The position numbers and the translations under genes are program-made. A stretch of 64,000 bases of DNA from Xenorhabdus japonica (GTDB lineage Bacteria > Pseudomonadota > Gammaproteobacteria > Enterobacterales > Enterobacteriaceae). The notes beneath the pieces are model-generated. The model made no database searches. It was given only the letters and a program-made list of their open reading frames with translations, and was not told the origin of the DNA. Of this stretch, positions 36,901 through 44,453 are shown piece after piece (positions within the stretch are counted from its first letter, which is position 1; each line of letters opens with the position of its first letter). The stretch is taken from contig NZ_FOVO01000012.1 of NCBI RefSeq assembly GCF_900115195.1, positions 21,963-85,962 of the forward strand. The letters are read 5' to 3'.

Positions 36901-39711
36901 GCAAGGCAGTACCACGGCTTCACGCACGCCGTGGCATTGCCGCAGTCTTGCCTCGATCTCTCCCGGTTCAATGCGGAAACCGCGCAGTTTAACTTGAAAA
37001 TCATTGCGGCCGAGATATTCAATATTGCCATCGGGTAGCCAACGCCCCAGATCACCGGTTTTGTACATACGTGCGCTGTGCGCAGAAGAGAACGGATCGG
37101 TGAGGAAACATTTAGCGGTGAGTTCGGGGCGGTTCAGGTAGCCGCGGGCAACGCCGACACCAGCGATATAAATCTCTCCCGCTATCCCTAGTGGAACGGG
37201 CTGACCGTAAATGTCGAGGATATAGATTTGGGTATTGGGGATGGGATGACCAATCGGCGGTGCATGGTTTTCCCGATTATCATTGTCTCCCTGACTTTCA
37301 CCCCGACAGCTTTTGCATAGGTAAATCGTGGCACAAACAGTAGCCTCTGTCGGGCCATACGCATTGATCATCTGTCGCCCTTGCTCCCAGCGTTTGACCA
37401 ATGTAGGCGAGCACGCTTCTCCTCCCACGAGTAAGGTTTGCAGTGTTGCCGGAATGGTATCCATTGTTGCCAGAACGGTGGGGGACAAGAGCGCGTGAGT
37501 GATGGCGTGAGTCTCTAAATAGTGGGACAGCGTTGTTCCCGGCAGAAGATTGTCCCGTTTGGCAAGGTAGAGGCCAGCTCCCGCCAATAGTGCCATACAA
37601 CATTCCCAAATACAGGCATCGAAACTGTTTGAGGCAAATTGCAAGATTCGGCTGTCTGGAGTGATGGCCAGAGTGTCTTGCTGAGTCGTAATCAAATTAC
37701 ACAAACTGCGATGTTCGATCATTACGCCTTTGGGTTGCCCTGTAGAGCCAGAGGTATAAATGACATAAGCCAGATGACGGGAGGTCAGCCCCAGTGATTG
37801 AGCCTCTGGGTTTTCTTCCGATCTTTCACCTAAAACAGAACATCCTGGAGTATCAAGTAGTATGGTGGGTAGGGTATTGTTCCACGTTTCTACCATCGTA
37901 GTCTGAGTAATCAAGGCTACGGGAGCTGAATCATTGAGCATATACGTCAGCCGTTCGGTCGGGTAAGTCGGGTCGAGAGGCACAAAAGCGCCACCGGCCT
38001 TGAGGATACCCAATAAACCGATCATCATTTCCAGACTGCGTTCAATACAAATCGCCACCCGATCATCAGGGCGCACGCCGAGAGCAATCAGATAGTGTGC
38101 CAGACGGTTGGCTCGTTTGTTCAGTTCATCGTAGCTCAGCGATTGTTCTTCAAAGACCACGGCAATGGCATCCGGTGTGCGTTGCACTTGTGCTTCGAAC
38201 AATTGATGAACCAGAATATCCTGCGGGAATTCGGTTTGGGTGGCGTTGAAATCCACCAACACCTGCTGGCGCTCAGTGTCGGACAGAATCGACAGATTGG
38301 CTATTTTTGTATTCGTAAGAGATGGCATCTCCAGAGAAGTAAGAGCAGCATCAAGCAAGACAGCAAGACGGGACTGGAGCGCCATAACCTCTATGGTACT
38401 CAAGTAATCCGGAGAAAAATAGAAATCAATGGAAAGCGGGGAATAGTCTTCAAGACGAGCAGTATCTGTGTATTGCTTGACTCTGACAGAAAGAGGGTAA
38501 GGAGCACCAGAATGTAGGTCGAAAAGTTTCACTCTGGTGTTTTCTCCTTCCATTTGCAGATTAGCTTTAAACGGTTCGAGAGATAAAGTCACGTCAAATA
38601 ATCGAGCATTCCCGCCTTTCTGCTGGATATGTGTTTGTCGATTGAGGTCTACAATGGGAAAGCGTTGGTGCTTGTAGCAAAGACGCATTTCGGTCGCGGC
38701 TTTGTGCATGACATCACGGAAAGTATCTTCCGGTGAAATGGTTACGCCAATGGGGATCACGGATGCGAACATTCCCATCGTGTGCTTTTGTCGCGTATTT
38801 TTGCGATTGTGTACGGGAATACCAATAACAATTTCATTCACATTCGCCGTCCGTGCGAAATAGCAAGCCAGAACGGCATACATGAAATGCAGGAGGGGTA
38901 ATCCCTGTGCGCCAATGTTTTTTTCAATACGTTTAAAAAGCACCTGATCGACTGACCAAGTAACAGGTTGAAAAGTAACTGCTTTGGCTTGTTGGTGGTT
39001 TTTAGTGTTATTGGAGTTAACCGGCTGGATCAAGCGGGGAGGCAGATTCTCGTAACGCTTCATCCAAAATTGCATATCGTGTGAGTAGTGTTCAGAAGCA
39101 AGATAATTGAGGTTATCCGTAATAAAATCCAGATAAGAGTGAGCTGAGCTATTCATTGTTTCTCCTTTCATCAGGCGGTTATAGGCATCAATAACCTTGT
39201 CAATGAGTATGAACAGACCAGCACCATCAATGATCAAATGATGACAGCAAAATTGCCAGTACCGACAGTTGTTGCTTACCCGCAATAATTTGGAACGCCA
39301 CAGCACCTCATTCAAGTGAAATGGGCGCATAAACTCGGCATCCATGTATTGTTTTACTCTGATTTCAGCATCGGGATACGATGAAAAATCGTGTATATCC
39401 ACGGCTACAGGGAGAGAATGAACAATCTTTTGGGCGGGTAAAGCATGGGGGTTGATAAATTGCAAACGTAGAGTGTCATGGCAATAAACAACGGCTTCAA
39501 AGGCTCGGGCAAATAATGCTTCATTCAACTCTCCTTCGACGCAGATAAAAAAGCAGAGATTGTAGTTGGAAGAGTTGGGATGGATAGCCTGATCAAACCA
39601 GATGGCTTGCTGAGGTGAGCTAAGAGGGTGTGCACGAGAAAAGAGAGAACCGTTATCATCAATTGATAAGGAAGTATTTGGGAAGTGATTATGGCTGTAT
39701 GTCATATTCAT
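27943..39711 (-). CDS. Non-ribosomal peptide synthetase, C-A-T/C-A-T/C-A-T/C-T
   Basis: A 3922-residue, three-and-a-half module NRPS. Approximate domains: C1 15-480 (HHLIIDG near 156), A1 490-1005, T1 (FFELGGHSL near 1055), C2 1135-1590 (HHLICDH near 1293), A2 1605-2125, T2 near 2175, C3 2230-2670 (QHHIITDGWS near 2370), A3 2680-3215, T3 near 3262, C4 3350-3790 (HHILNDH near 3487), T4 near 3867 (FFALGGHSL). Pocket residues read by alignment with GrsA: A1 D-A-W-L-L-G-A-V-C (hydrophobic/aromatic, uncertain), A2 D-V-W-H-L-S-L-I-H (one change from a Ser code), A3 D-I-S-N-I-G-A-V-T (not recognised). C2 and C4 have the dual C/E N-terminal motif. Between C4 and T4 only about 30 residues of an A domain remain (DTLI joined to LAPDGKYDHQALP). 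No thioesterase or reductase follows. GAAGGA precedes the ATG; no MbtH gene is nearby. Confidence 0.95.
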   Translation of the reverse strand: MNMTYSHNHFPNTSLSIDDNGSLFSRAHPLSSPQQAIWFDQAIHPNSSNYNLCFFICVEGELNEALFARAFEAVVYCHDTLRLQFINPHALPAQKIVHSLPVAVDIHDFSSYPDAEIRVKQYMDAEFMRPFHLNEVLWRSKLLRVSNNCRYWQFCCHHLIIDGAGLFILIDKVIDAYNRLMKGETMNSSAHSYLDFITDNLNYLASEHYSHDMQFWMKRYENLPPRLIQPVNSNNTKNHQQAKAVTFQPVTWSVDQVLFKRIEKNIGAQGLPLLHFMYAVLACYFARTANVNEIVIGIPVHNRKNTRQKHTMGMFASVIPIGVTISPEDTFRDVMHKAATEMRLCYKHQRFPIVDLNRQTHIQQKGGNARLFDVTLSLEPFKANLQMEGENTRVKLFDLHSGAPYPLSVRVKQYTDTARLEDYSPLSIDFYFSPDYLSTIEVMALQSRLAVLLDAALTSLEMPSLTNTKIANLSILSDTERQQVLVDFNATQTEFPQDILVHQLFEAQVQRTPDAIAVVFEEQSLSYDELNKRANRLAHYLIALGVRPDDRVAICIERSLEMMIGLLGILKAGGAFVPLDPTYPTERLTYMLNDSAPVALITQTTMVETWNNTLPTILLDTPGCSVLGERSEENPEAQSLGLTSRHLAYVIYTSGSTGQPKGVMIEHRSLCNLITTQQDTLAITPDSRILQFASNSFDACIWECCMALLAGAGLYLAKRDNLLPGTTLSHYLETHAITHALLSPTVLATMDTIPATLQTLLVGGEACSPTLVKRWEQGRQMINAYGPTEATVCATIYLCKSCRGESQGDNDNRENHAPPIGHPIPNTQIYILDIYGQPVPLGIAGEIYIAGVGVARGYLNRPELTAKCFLTDPFSSAHSARMYKTGDLGRWLPDGNIEYLGRNDFQVKLRGFRIEPGEIEARLRQCHGVREAVVLPCENLSGENLSHDSGSAQKHLVAYLLPEANVELEPMTLRQQLAQHLAEYMIPSAFVILHDFPLTPNGKLDRQALPKPDHTAIVTRSYQAPIGEAEITLSQIWQMLLGVKCVSRYDHFFELGGHSLIAVSLIEKLRDLGWILDIRIVFTKPVLHEMAKAILSAQKNTAQGNAEQEHAATFTVPPNLIPDGCTAITPDMLTLVSLSQHEIDAIAAAIPGGAANIQDIYPLSPLQEGILFHYLLQKQGDTYLLRNLLAFDTREQLDTFLAALQLIINRHDILHTSIYWQELAQPVQVVWRQASLNINTFLPNSEQDIPSQLLSHTDPHQYRLDVSQAPLFSADIAYDPHQGQWLLALCLHHLICDHMTLERIIDEIDALLRSHTLRSHTESGHPDNQPSEKLPPVLPYRNFVAQSLYVPTSAHEAYFRTEFSDVDAPMAPFRILDIHSGDRPISESKQPLDALLAKAIRTQARRQGVSSSILFHVALALVLAKVSGRDDVVFGTVLLGRMQGSAGIEQIMGLLINTLPIRIKLTGNSAQTTVQETYLSLMRLLEHEQATLTQAQHCSSVIPPLPLFNTLLNYRHSQSDTTFAKWEGIRLLMQEERSNYPIGLFVDDWGDGFSLVAQTVSDIEPTRLIDYMTTALTGLVEALGTSPHQPILDISILSVRERQQLQVDFNTIQSSQNTAVDFPQDVFIHQLFEKQAQHNPDAMAVVFEEQLLSYDKLNRQANRLAYYLIALGVRPDDRVAICSERSPVMMVGLLAILKAGGAYVPLDPSYPAERLAYILEDAAPVALLTQTTLLKQPISTIPIVDLDNLASLTADMPTNNPAPQALGLTLRHLAYVIYTSGSTGLPKGVMNEHRSVVNCLLWAQETYQLTPQDRVLQKTPFSFDVSVWELFPPLMFGAQLILARPDGHKDPHYLLSEIEKRRITIIHFVPAMLQLFLDAIPAGRCSSLRHILCSGEAFPYTLQQKCLSHFAHCQLHNLYGPTEAAIHVTAWRCVPDRYIGQVPIGKPIANTQIYLLDNHGKPVPIGVTGELYIGGIGVARGYLNLPELTAEHFLSDPFSTDPDARLYKSGDLARWLPDGNIEYLGRNDFQVKLRGFRIELGEIEARLVQCHNVREAVVIAREDASYEKTGGEKRLVAYLLAEPNTTLISAELRQQLAQHLADYMLPSAFVTLDAFPLTSNGKLNRQALPIPDHTALVTRNYEAPIGDMETGLAEIWQELLKLEQVGRHDHFFELGGHSLLAIQLATRIRQTLARELHLQQLFAHPVLTDLATKLTDTPVATQIVIPATDRSQPLPLSFSQQRMWFLTRLNTEANLAYQIPIVRHLSGHLNHAAFTAALDRLVSRHESLRTRFVLIDEQPYQHIDSADTDFFLTYQDLRRLDETSRIIRINELVKLETQTPFDFANEPMIRGQLLQLSDEEHILILTQHHIITDGWSMGILLRELSALYRAALGENMAPLPLLPIQYADYAVWQQKWLQGEILTAQQDFWQNQLQNAPTLLALPTDYSRPPEQSYSGDLVPIHLNADLLSALKALGQRQNTTLFMTLLAAWGIVLARLSGQNDIVIGTPVANRSQSELEGLIGFFVNTLPLRVELEPGNSVTDLLDHVRERALAAYAHQDLPFEQLVEILQPERSLSYSPIFQVMLALNNTAPQHLELSGLAVSLVEQPHHSAYFDLTLSLTETMDGLNGYLEYASSLFDRTTVERMVGYLTNVLTAMTTDETQTIARLPILSASQRQQLLVEFNPTPTDIPQDTLIHQLFESQAQRTPDVTAVVFEEQSLSYHNLNQRANQLAHSLIAFGVRPDDRVAIHVERGLDMIIGLFGILKAGAGYIPLDPEYPTERLVYQLSDCKPVILLTQKHLQTRLPIQDIPIWLLDDETHQNHIKKQPAHNPDSEQIGLQPHHLAYIIYTSGSTGHPKGVMLEHHNVVSLIHAQFQISEPQLGDRILQFVTVAFDISVSDIFPTLASGATLVLRPPHIKIPNITFVDFLREQKVTIINIPTAFWHHWVQEIRAGRSGFSPCLRTVIVGGDKVEPRYLMDWLSCPEIQPCRWFNAYGPTEITVTATAMMIDSKMMIDDKHLPSITNNIPIGRPLSNTRIYILDALGQPVPIGVSGEIYIGGMGVARGYSNQPELTTEKFVVDPFSEHPNALMYKTGDLARWRSDGNIEYLGRNDFQVKLRGFRIELGEIETRLMQCYGVREAIVLAHEDASYEKTGGDKRLIAYLIAEPNTELVPAELRQQLAQHLAEYMLPSAFVTLDAFPLAPNGKLDRQALPMPDQASIVTRVYEAPLGDREIALAEIWQTLLELEKVGRYDNFFELGGHSLMVISLIERLRNLGWSLDIRTVFSAPILAEMAKVMQVAEENATTYTVPPNLIPDGCTAITPDMLPLVSLTQHEIDTIAATLPDGVTNIQDIYPLAPLQEGMLFHHLLQTQGDVYLLHTLFAFDTRDRLDAFLAALQQIINRHDILRTAICWKGLTQPVQVVWHQASLRINTFVPDSDKSVPSQLLAHTDPYRHRLDISQAPLFSADIAYDPHQGEWLLAFCCHHILNDHMSLGLIITEINELLHQRTGQLPPALPYRHFIAQSLRAPISDHEAFFREMLADVDTPTAPFGILDVYSGDRQITEVIKPLNAALSRSIRKQASHQGVSPGALFHVAWAQVLAKISGRNDVVFGTVLLGRMQESADIERILGLFINTLPVRFRLAGNSVQATVQTAYRSLARLLEHEQAPLALAQRCSGVTPPLPLFNALLNYRHSQSKQGQSNTTNTGWEGIRLVTGQERTNYPLYLAVDNLGKSFLLSAQAVSGIDPSRLIGYMTTALASLVEALENQPQQPIMDIPIMSAAERQQLLADFKNTQADYLQDTLILAPDGKYDHQALPASEQPAAVTSGYEAPIGDVEKALAQIWQKLLKLEQVGRHDNFFALGGHSLIAIQFLARMREQGMEIPLITLFTHPILCKLAKVCELAKTTNLSHSTVSNNSNR
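28285..28300 (-). other. In-frame A-domain deletion junction in NRPS module 4
   Basis: The module starts normally with the C-A linker (QQLLADFKNTQADYLQDTLI) and continues directly with the A10-like segment LAPDGKYDHQALP. In modules 1 and 3 these two segments are separated by a full A domain of roughly 480 residues. The frame is kept and the downstream T domain is intact, so this is a clean internal deletion. Confidence 0.85.
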
Positions 39712-40030
39712 TTTTCCTTCGTAATAGTTTGATTTTAATTTGGTTCATTTATTTGAAAGTAAGGAAATTATTGCTCCGGTTAATTTCATTTTTGCTAAAA
39801 AATGAACTGGATATGGATGGTTAAGTTGGATTTTTATACTGTTTTATGCGATCAATTATGAATATTAGTAGTTAAATTAACTGAACTATTTTGTCATGTC
39901 GATATTTTTTGTTTATCCAATGTTTTTTAACAGTCAGAAGGAGCCTTCCTATTATTGAAGGTAGATTTCCACCCAATATAAGGCGGGAGGAGAAGGTGGG
40001 AGGAGATGTAGCCAGAAAAATACTGTTTGT
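39712..40030. promoter_or_regulatory. Spacer between NRPS start and fliR end
   Basis: This 319-base AT-rich region contains the presumed NRPS promoter next to its start and the end of the long fli transcript from fliR. I see no good terminator hairpin between fliR and the NRPS gene, so read-through from the fli operon into the NRPS is possible in principle. No ORF is supported. Confidence 0.5.
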
Positions 40031-40813
40031 TTACAGCACTATTTCACTAACGATCACCGCCAGGCGATCGAATATTTCGCCAAATAATCGCTCAGTAAAT
40101 GGCACCATTATCGGGAACAGCAGGGAAAGTGTGAAAATTCCCACTGTCAGAGTCAGGGGAAAGCCGACCACAAATACGGAAAGTTGGGGTGTCATGCGGT
40201 TCAGTATTCCCAGTGAAAAATTCAAGACCAGAAGCAGGGTAATCATTGGCATTGCCAGCATCATGCCATTGATAAAGATCAGGCTGGCACTTTGGGCTAA
40301 TAATAAAAAACCTTTTGGATTCAATTGAGTTGGTTTAATGGGAATAGAATGAAAAGTATCTGCCAGAATTGACAATAGCCATAAATGCCCGTCAAAGGCC
40401 AAAAACAGCAATAACATCATCATATTTAGAATACGGGATAAAATAGGCATATTCGGGCCACCTGTAGGATCAAAAAAGGTGGCGAATGAAAGTCCCATTT
40501 GTAAGCCTAGTACTTCACCAGCATAGCGTACTACGGCAAAGGCGATCTGCATGGTCAATCCCAAAGCCATGCCAATCAATATTTGTTGTATTAAAACCCA
40601 AATTCCAACAACAGAAAAAATCGGAATTTGAGGAGAAGGGAAAGTTGGAACAAGTATGGCTGTGATTGCTAGTGCTAAGCCAATTTTGACTTTTATTGGT
40701 ACCTGTTTTTCACTGAAAATGGGCGCTGTGCTAAATAACGCCATCAGACGCACTAATGGCCAGAAAAAATCACTGACGAGGCGGGAAAGTGTTTCAGTGT
40801 CAAGCGGGATCAT
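40031..40813 (-). CDS. fliR: Flagellar export gate protein FliR
   Basis: FliR is an inner-membrane component of the export gate that forms a helical pore with FliP and FliQ. The 260 residues have about six hydrophobic segments; FFWPLVRLMALFSTAPIF, EVLGLQMGLSFATFFDPTGG and the C-terminal LFGEIFDRLAVIV are typical. It is the last gene of fliFGHIJKLMNOPQR, 2 bases after fliQ. The island with the NRPS starts after its stop. Confidence 0.97.
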   Translation of the reverse strand: MIPLDTETLSRLVSDFFWPLVRLMALFSTAPIFSEKQVPIKVKIGLALAITAILVPTFPSPQIPIFSVVGIWVLIQQILIGMALGLTMQIAFAVVRYAGEVLGLQMGLSFATFFDPTGGPNMPILSRILNMMMLLLFLAFDGHLWLLSILADTFHSIPIKPTQLNPKGFLLLAQSASLIFINGMMLAMPMITLLLVLNFSLGILNRMTPQLSVFVVGFPLTLTVGIFTLSLLFPIMVPFTERLFGEIFDRLAVIVSEIVL

Positions 40814-40815
40814 AA

Positions 40816-41085
40816 TTAACCGATAATATGCGGAATGCTAGTAAATAAGGCGCGCATGTAATCCAGCAGTAAGTTTAGCATCCATGGCCCGGCGGCGATG
40901 ATAGTAGTGACGACGGCTAAAATTTTCGGAATAAACGATAAGGTCATTTCGTTTACCTGAGTTGCTGCCTGCAATAAGCTGATGATCAAGCCACAAACCA
41001 AGGCAGACAAAAGGAGTGGTGCAGCCAGAGCCAGCGCCACTTTCATTGCTTCAACACCAAGGGCCATTATCGATTCTGGAGTCAT
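40816..41085 (-). CDS. fliQ: Flagellar export gate protein FliQ
   Basis: A small two-helix membrane protein of the export gate. The start is the ATG at 41085 (MTPESIMALGVEAMKVALAL), which gives the normal 89 residues; the longer frame would add 23 unrelated residues overlapping fliP. Conserved stretches are ISLLQAATQVNEMTLSFIPK and GPWMLNLLLDYMR. It lies 19 bases after fliP. Confidence 0.97.
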   Translation of the reverse strand: MTPESIMALGVEAMKVALALAAPLLLSALVCGLIISLLQAATQVNEMTLSFIPKILAVVTTIIAAGPWMLNLLLDYMRALFTSIPHIIG

Positions 41086-41104
41086 AATTTTCTCAAGCCA
41101 TTGT

Positions 41105-41923
41105 TTAGATATAAAAGCTTTGCGCCAGCGAGCCAAGCAATAATTGCCAGCCATCTACCAAGACAAACAGCATGAGTTTGAACGGTAGTGATATGGTGGC
41201 TGGTGGAACCATCATCATCCCTAATGCCATTAAAACACTGGCAATAACCAGATCGATGATCAAGAACGGAATGAAGAGCGTAAAACCAATCTGGAACGCA
41301 GTTTTCAATTCACTGGTAATAAACGCGGGGACGAGTACGCGCATTGGAACAGAATCCGCAGTTTCAAATGCCTCTTGATCTGCAAGACGGGCAAATAGTG
41401 CCAGATCATTTTCCCTTGTCTGACGCAGCATGAATTGGCGCAGAGGCTTGGCGCCGTTATCCAACGCGACTTCCAGAGTGATATCATCCTTGCTATAGGG
41501 CAGGTAGGCGTTTTTATAAACATCATCGAATGCCGGTGCCATGATGAAAAAAGTCATAAACAGTGCTAAACCCAGCATAACTTGATTAGGCGGAGCCGAA
41601 GGTGTCCCCAATGCATTGCGCAGCAAGCCGAGTACAATGATGATGCGGGTAAAGCTGGTCATCATTAGCAGAGCGGCAGGGATGAACCCCAATGCCGTGA
41701 TGAAAATCAGGGTCTGAACAGGCAATGACCAACTTTGTCCGCCATTGGCTAAGGGTTGGCTTATGATGCCAGGCAACTCAGCAGCCGCGTTCATGGGGAA
41801 CAGCGGCAGCAAGAGCGCTATAAACAGAGTTGTCAAACGTATTTGATAAAACCACGAGACAAATTTCTTGCCTGTCATTCGGTTGCCTGCCATAAAAAAA
41901 ACTCTATTTTTCATCATCGTCAT
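41105..41923 (-). CDS. fliP: Flagellar export gate protein FliP
   Basis: FliP forms the pentameric core of the export gate. It is 272 residues from the first ATG, which would overlap fliO by 20 bases. Shorter starts at 41893 or 41878 are equally credible, because enteric FliP is about 245 residues with a short signal-like N-terminus. The mature part begins [20 protein letters not shown] and has [23 protein letters not shown] and [19 protein letters not shown], then [19 protein letters not shown], all diagnostic. Confidence 0.96.
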   Translation of the reverse strand: MTMMKNRVFFMAGNRMTGKKFVSWFYQIRLTTLFIALLLPLFPMNAAAELPGIISQPLANGGQSWSLPVQTLIFITALGFIPAALLMMTSFTRIIIVLGLLRNALGTPSAPPNQVMLGLALFMTFFIMAPAFDDVYKNAYLPYSKDDITLEVALDNGAKPLRQFMLRQTRENDLALFARLADQEAFETADSVPMRVLVPAFITSELKTAFQIGFTLFIPFLIIDLVIASVLMALGMMMVPPATISLPFKLMLFVLVDGWQLLLGSLAQSFYI

Positions 41924-42368
41924 TGTTATTCTTGCTTTTCCGCTGGAGCGTATTTTTTAGCATCTGACCAAATGGCAGCGACTTAATCGCGGTTCCCTTT
42001 TCCACATTGTCAGGCGGTGCAGGCATTTGATGCAGCATGTTGATCTGTTGAGATGTAACTCCCAAGACCAGCCAATTATCTTCAATTTCTACGACAACGA
42101 CCCGCTCTTTTGGTCCGAGGGAGCAACTTGCCTTAACGTTCAGCAAACGATGATTTTTGCTTTTGGCAGGTGCAAAACCCAAACGGCGAACTAGCCATGT
42201 CATGAAGAAAATTAGTAATAAAATACCACCCAGTGCACTGCTGATTTGCATCAGTGTTTGACTGGCGGGAAGGGGTTCACTATTACCGGCTATCGTGTTA
42301 ACAGGCGCAGCATCAGATGCCGCACCATGTTGAAAAGAAGTACGAACGGAAGGCTGGTTCGCCATCAT
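41904..42368 (-). CDS. fliO: Flagellar export-gate assembly protein FliO
   Basis: FliO helps the FliP-FliR complex assemble and is dispensable in some species. The 154-residue product has one membrane segment ([20 protein letters not shown] near residue 47-66), a short hydrophilic N-terminus and a basic cytoplasmic tail with [26 protein letters not shown]. FliO is the least conserved of the gate proteins; position between fliN and fliP and this topology make the call secure. It starts 2 bases after fliN. Confidence 0.93.
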   Translation of the reverse strand: MMANQPSVRTSFQHGAASDAAPVNTIAGNSEPLPASQTLMQISSALGGILLLIFFMTWLVRRLGFAPAKSKNHRLLNVKASCSLGPKERVVVVEIEDNWLVLGVTSQQINMLHQMPAPPDNVEKGTAIKSLPFGQMLKNTLQRKSKNNNDDDEK

Positions 42369-42370
42369 GG

Positions 42371-42778
42371 TTAACGACTCAAGCGACGCATGCGCTCAGA
42401 AGGAGTGATGATATCTGTGATACGGATACCGTATTTATCGGATACGACTACCACTTCTCCCTGTGCGATCAAATAACCATTAATCAGAATATCTAATGGT
42501 TCACCTGCCAGTCCATCAAGGGGAACCACTGAGCCTTGTGACAGTCTCAACAGTTGTTTGATGGTCATTTTGGTGCGTCCCAGCTCTACAGATAGCTTAA
42601 CGGGAATATCCATGATCAAATCAATATCGGAGAGTTGGGCTAACGCATCCTGCGCTTCCAGATTCTCAAATATTGACGCGCCGCCGTCAGAGGTTTGCTG
42701 TGCGGCCTGTTGTTCCAGCGCTTCTGCCCACATATCTTCAGTCAATTTGGTATCTGTGGGTTGTTTAGCATCACTCAT
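42371..42778 (-). CDS. fliN: Flagellar motor switch protein FliN
   Basis: FliN forms the lower part of the C ring with FliM and binds FliH. The ATG at 42778 (MSDAKQPTDTKLTEDMW, with AGGAAAAG upstream) overlaps the fliM end by 8 bases and gives 135 residues. The SpoA domain is seen in MDIPVKLSVELGRTKMTIKQLL and VVPLDGLAGEPLDILINGYLIAQGEVVVV. Normal for the family. Confidence 0.97.
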   Translation of the reverse strand: MSDAKQPTDTKLTEDMWAEALEQQAAQQTSDGGASIFENLEAQDALAQLSDIDLIMDIPVKLSVELGRTKMTIKQLLRLSQGSVVPLDGLAGEPLDILINGYLIAQGEVVVVSDKYGIRITDIITPSERMRRLSR

Positions 42779-43778
42779 TGGGCTTTTCCTCATCCAGAGC
42801 AGTTAAAACAGGGTTAATCAGGTGTTCAACACGCAGGGCATATTGCCCGTTCAGTGTTCCATATTGACTGGTGAGCACAGGCACACCATCAACGTGAACG
42901 ATTAGGCGTTCAGGTTTTTCAATCGGCAGGACATCGCCGCTTTTCAGTTCAAGGATTTTTGATAGCCGCAGGGGGATATCAACAAAATTCGCCACCAGTT
43001 CTAACTCTGAATGTTGGACTTGTTTCACCAAAGTTTCACGCCACTGGCTATCTTCCTGACGCGCATTTTCCACAGGAGGATTGGTCAGACGTTCGCGCAG
43101 GGGTTCGATCATGGCGAATGGAATACAAATATTGAATTCCCCAGTCAATGCACCGATCTCCACCTGAAACGGTGTGGTAACCACGATGTCGTTCGGTGAA
43201 GTGGTGATATTGGTGAACTTTATTTGTGTCTCGGAACGTACGTATTCCACGTCAAGTTTAAAGATGGAATCCCATGAATCACGATAGGCATCCAGCGCCA
43301 GTTTCAGCATCCGGTTGATAATCCGCTGTTCGGTATAAGTAAATTCACGGCCTTCCACTTTGGTTGGAAAACGGCCATCTCCTCCGAACAGGTTATCAAC
43401 AGCGATATAAACCAGGCTTGGCTCGAAAGCGAATAGTGCGGTTCCCCTCAATGGTTTCAGATGAACCAGATTGAGATTGGTTGGCACAGCCAAATTGCGG
43501 GCAAATTCGTGGTAAGGCTGGACTTTTATTGCACCAACCGTAATATCCGGACTACGGCGCAGCATGTTAAACAGCCCCATCCTGAATTGGCGGGCAAAAC
43601 GTTCATTGATGATTTCCAGTGACTGCAAACGTTCGCGTACAACACGGCGTTGTGTATTGGGATCGTAAGGGCGAACCTCATTTTCCCCAGACGCAGTTTG
43701 TTCTACATCATCAGCAGAGGCACTGTCACCATTGAGCAGAGCATCAATCTCTGCTTGGGAAAGAATATTGTCACTCAT
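42771..43778 (-). CDS. fliM: Flagellar motor switch protein FliM
   Basis: FliM joins FliG to FliN in the C ring and receives CheY-P. The 335-residue product starts MSDNILSQAEIDALLNG, the CheY-P-binding N-terminal motif, and has the middle domain (GRFPTKVEGREFTYTEQRII) and the C-terminal SpoA-like domain (LELKSGDVLPIEKPERLIVHVDG). It lies 5 bases after fliL. Nothing unusual. Confidence 0.98.
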   Translation of the reverse strand: MSDNILSQAEIDALLNGDSASADDVEQTASGENEVRPYDPNTQRRVVRERLQSLEIINERFARQFRMGLFNMLRRSPDITVGAIKVQPYHEFARNLAVPTNLNLVHLKPLRGTALFAFEPSLVYIAVDNLFGGDGRFPTKVEGREFTYTEQRIINRMLKLALDAYRDSWDSIFKLDVEYVRSETQIKFTNITTSPNDIVVTTPFQVEIGALTGEFNICIPFAMIEPLRERLTNPPVENARQEDSQWRETLVKQVQHSELELVANFVDIPLRLSKILELKSGDVLPIEKPERLIVHVDGVPVLTSQYGTLNGQYALRVEHLINPVLTALDEEKPNE

Positions 43779-43783
43779 AGTGA

Positions 43784-44266
43784 TTATCGCAGAATAAACG
43801 TGGTAAATAATACATCGGTGATTTCCTGATCAGGTTCACCGGGTATTAATGTCGGGTGTAGTGTCTGTTTGATATCTGCCATTAAATGCATCTTGCCGTC
43901 ATCTTTTGCCAGAGCAGTAGCTTTCTGGCGAGATAATAACAGCAGCATGCGGCTACGAACTTCTGGCAGATAATTATGGAGGCGCTGACGGGTTTCTTGG
44001 TCAGACAAACGCAATGTGACACCAACATATAAAACACGATCGAAATGATCTTCGTTGTCGATCAAATTGACAGTAAAAGGCTCCAATGTCATAAATATTG
44101 GTATATCAATGGCAGTAGCTTGCTCTTGCTTTGTACTGTTATTGGTTGACTGGCTCATTACCCACCAGCTGTACCCTCCAATGGCAGCACCAAGAACAGC
44201 AATCAGTATTAACAGTATCATCCAAATTGGATTTGTGCGTTTATGCTCGTAGCTATAATCAGACAT
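43784..44266 (-). CDS. fliL: Flagellar basal-body associated protein FliL
   Basis: FliL is a single-span inner-membrane protein near the stator. I chose the ATG at 44266 (MSDYSYEHKRTNPIW), which gives 160 residues and a normal length for FliL; the frame extends 28 residues further upstream without family support. The membrane segment is MILLILIAVLGAAIGGYSWW. The periplasmic domain shows ADRVLYVG-like DRVLYVGVTLRL and YLPEVRSRMLLLLSRQKA and ends DVLFTTFILR, as in E. coli. The gap to fliK (215 bases) is larger than expected in this operon. Confidence 0.95.
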   Translation of the reverse strand: MSDYSYEHKRTNPIWMILLILIAVLGAAIGGYSWWVMSQSTNNSTKQEQATAIDIPIFMTLEPFTVNLIDNEDHFDRVLYVGVTLRLSDQETRQRLHNYLPEVRSRMLLLLSRQKATALAKDDGKMHLMADIKQTLHPTLIPGEPDQEITDVLFTTFILR

Positions 44267-44453
44267 GGACAGACAAATTCCTGTTTTCCGTTGCGAATAA
44301 GTTTCCGCGCATTCCATGACGGAACCCTTATCCATCAAATTCGATACCAATTATCCCGCGTCTTTGTTCCGGCAATGGCTGGAACAAACGAGGAAAAAAC
44401 TATTAACTCACACGTTTGTTATCGGCCTTTTTCGTTTTATTGCAGTACATCAT

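Noticed and set aside
41878..41923. Single certain start for fliP
   Set aside because: Three ATG codons (41923, 41893, 41878) are plausible and no ribosome site decides; the longest is listed with this caveat.
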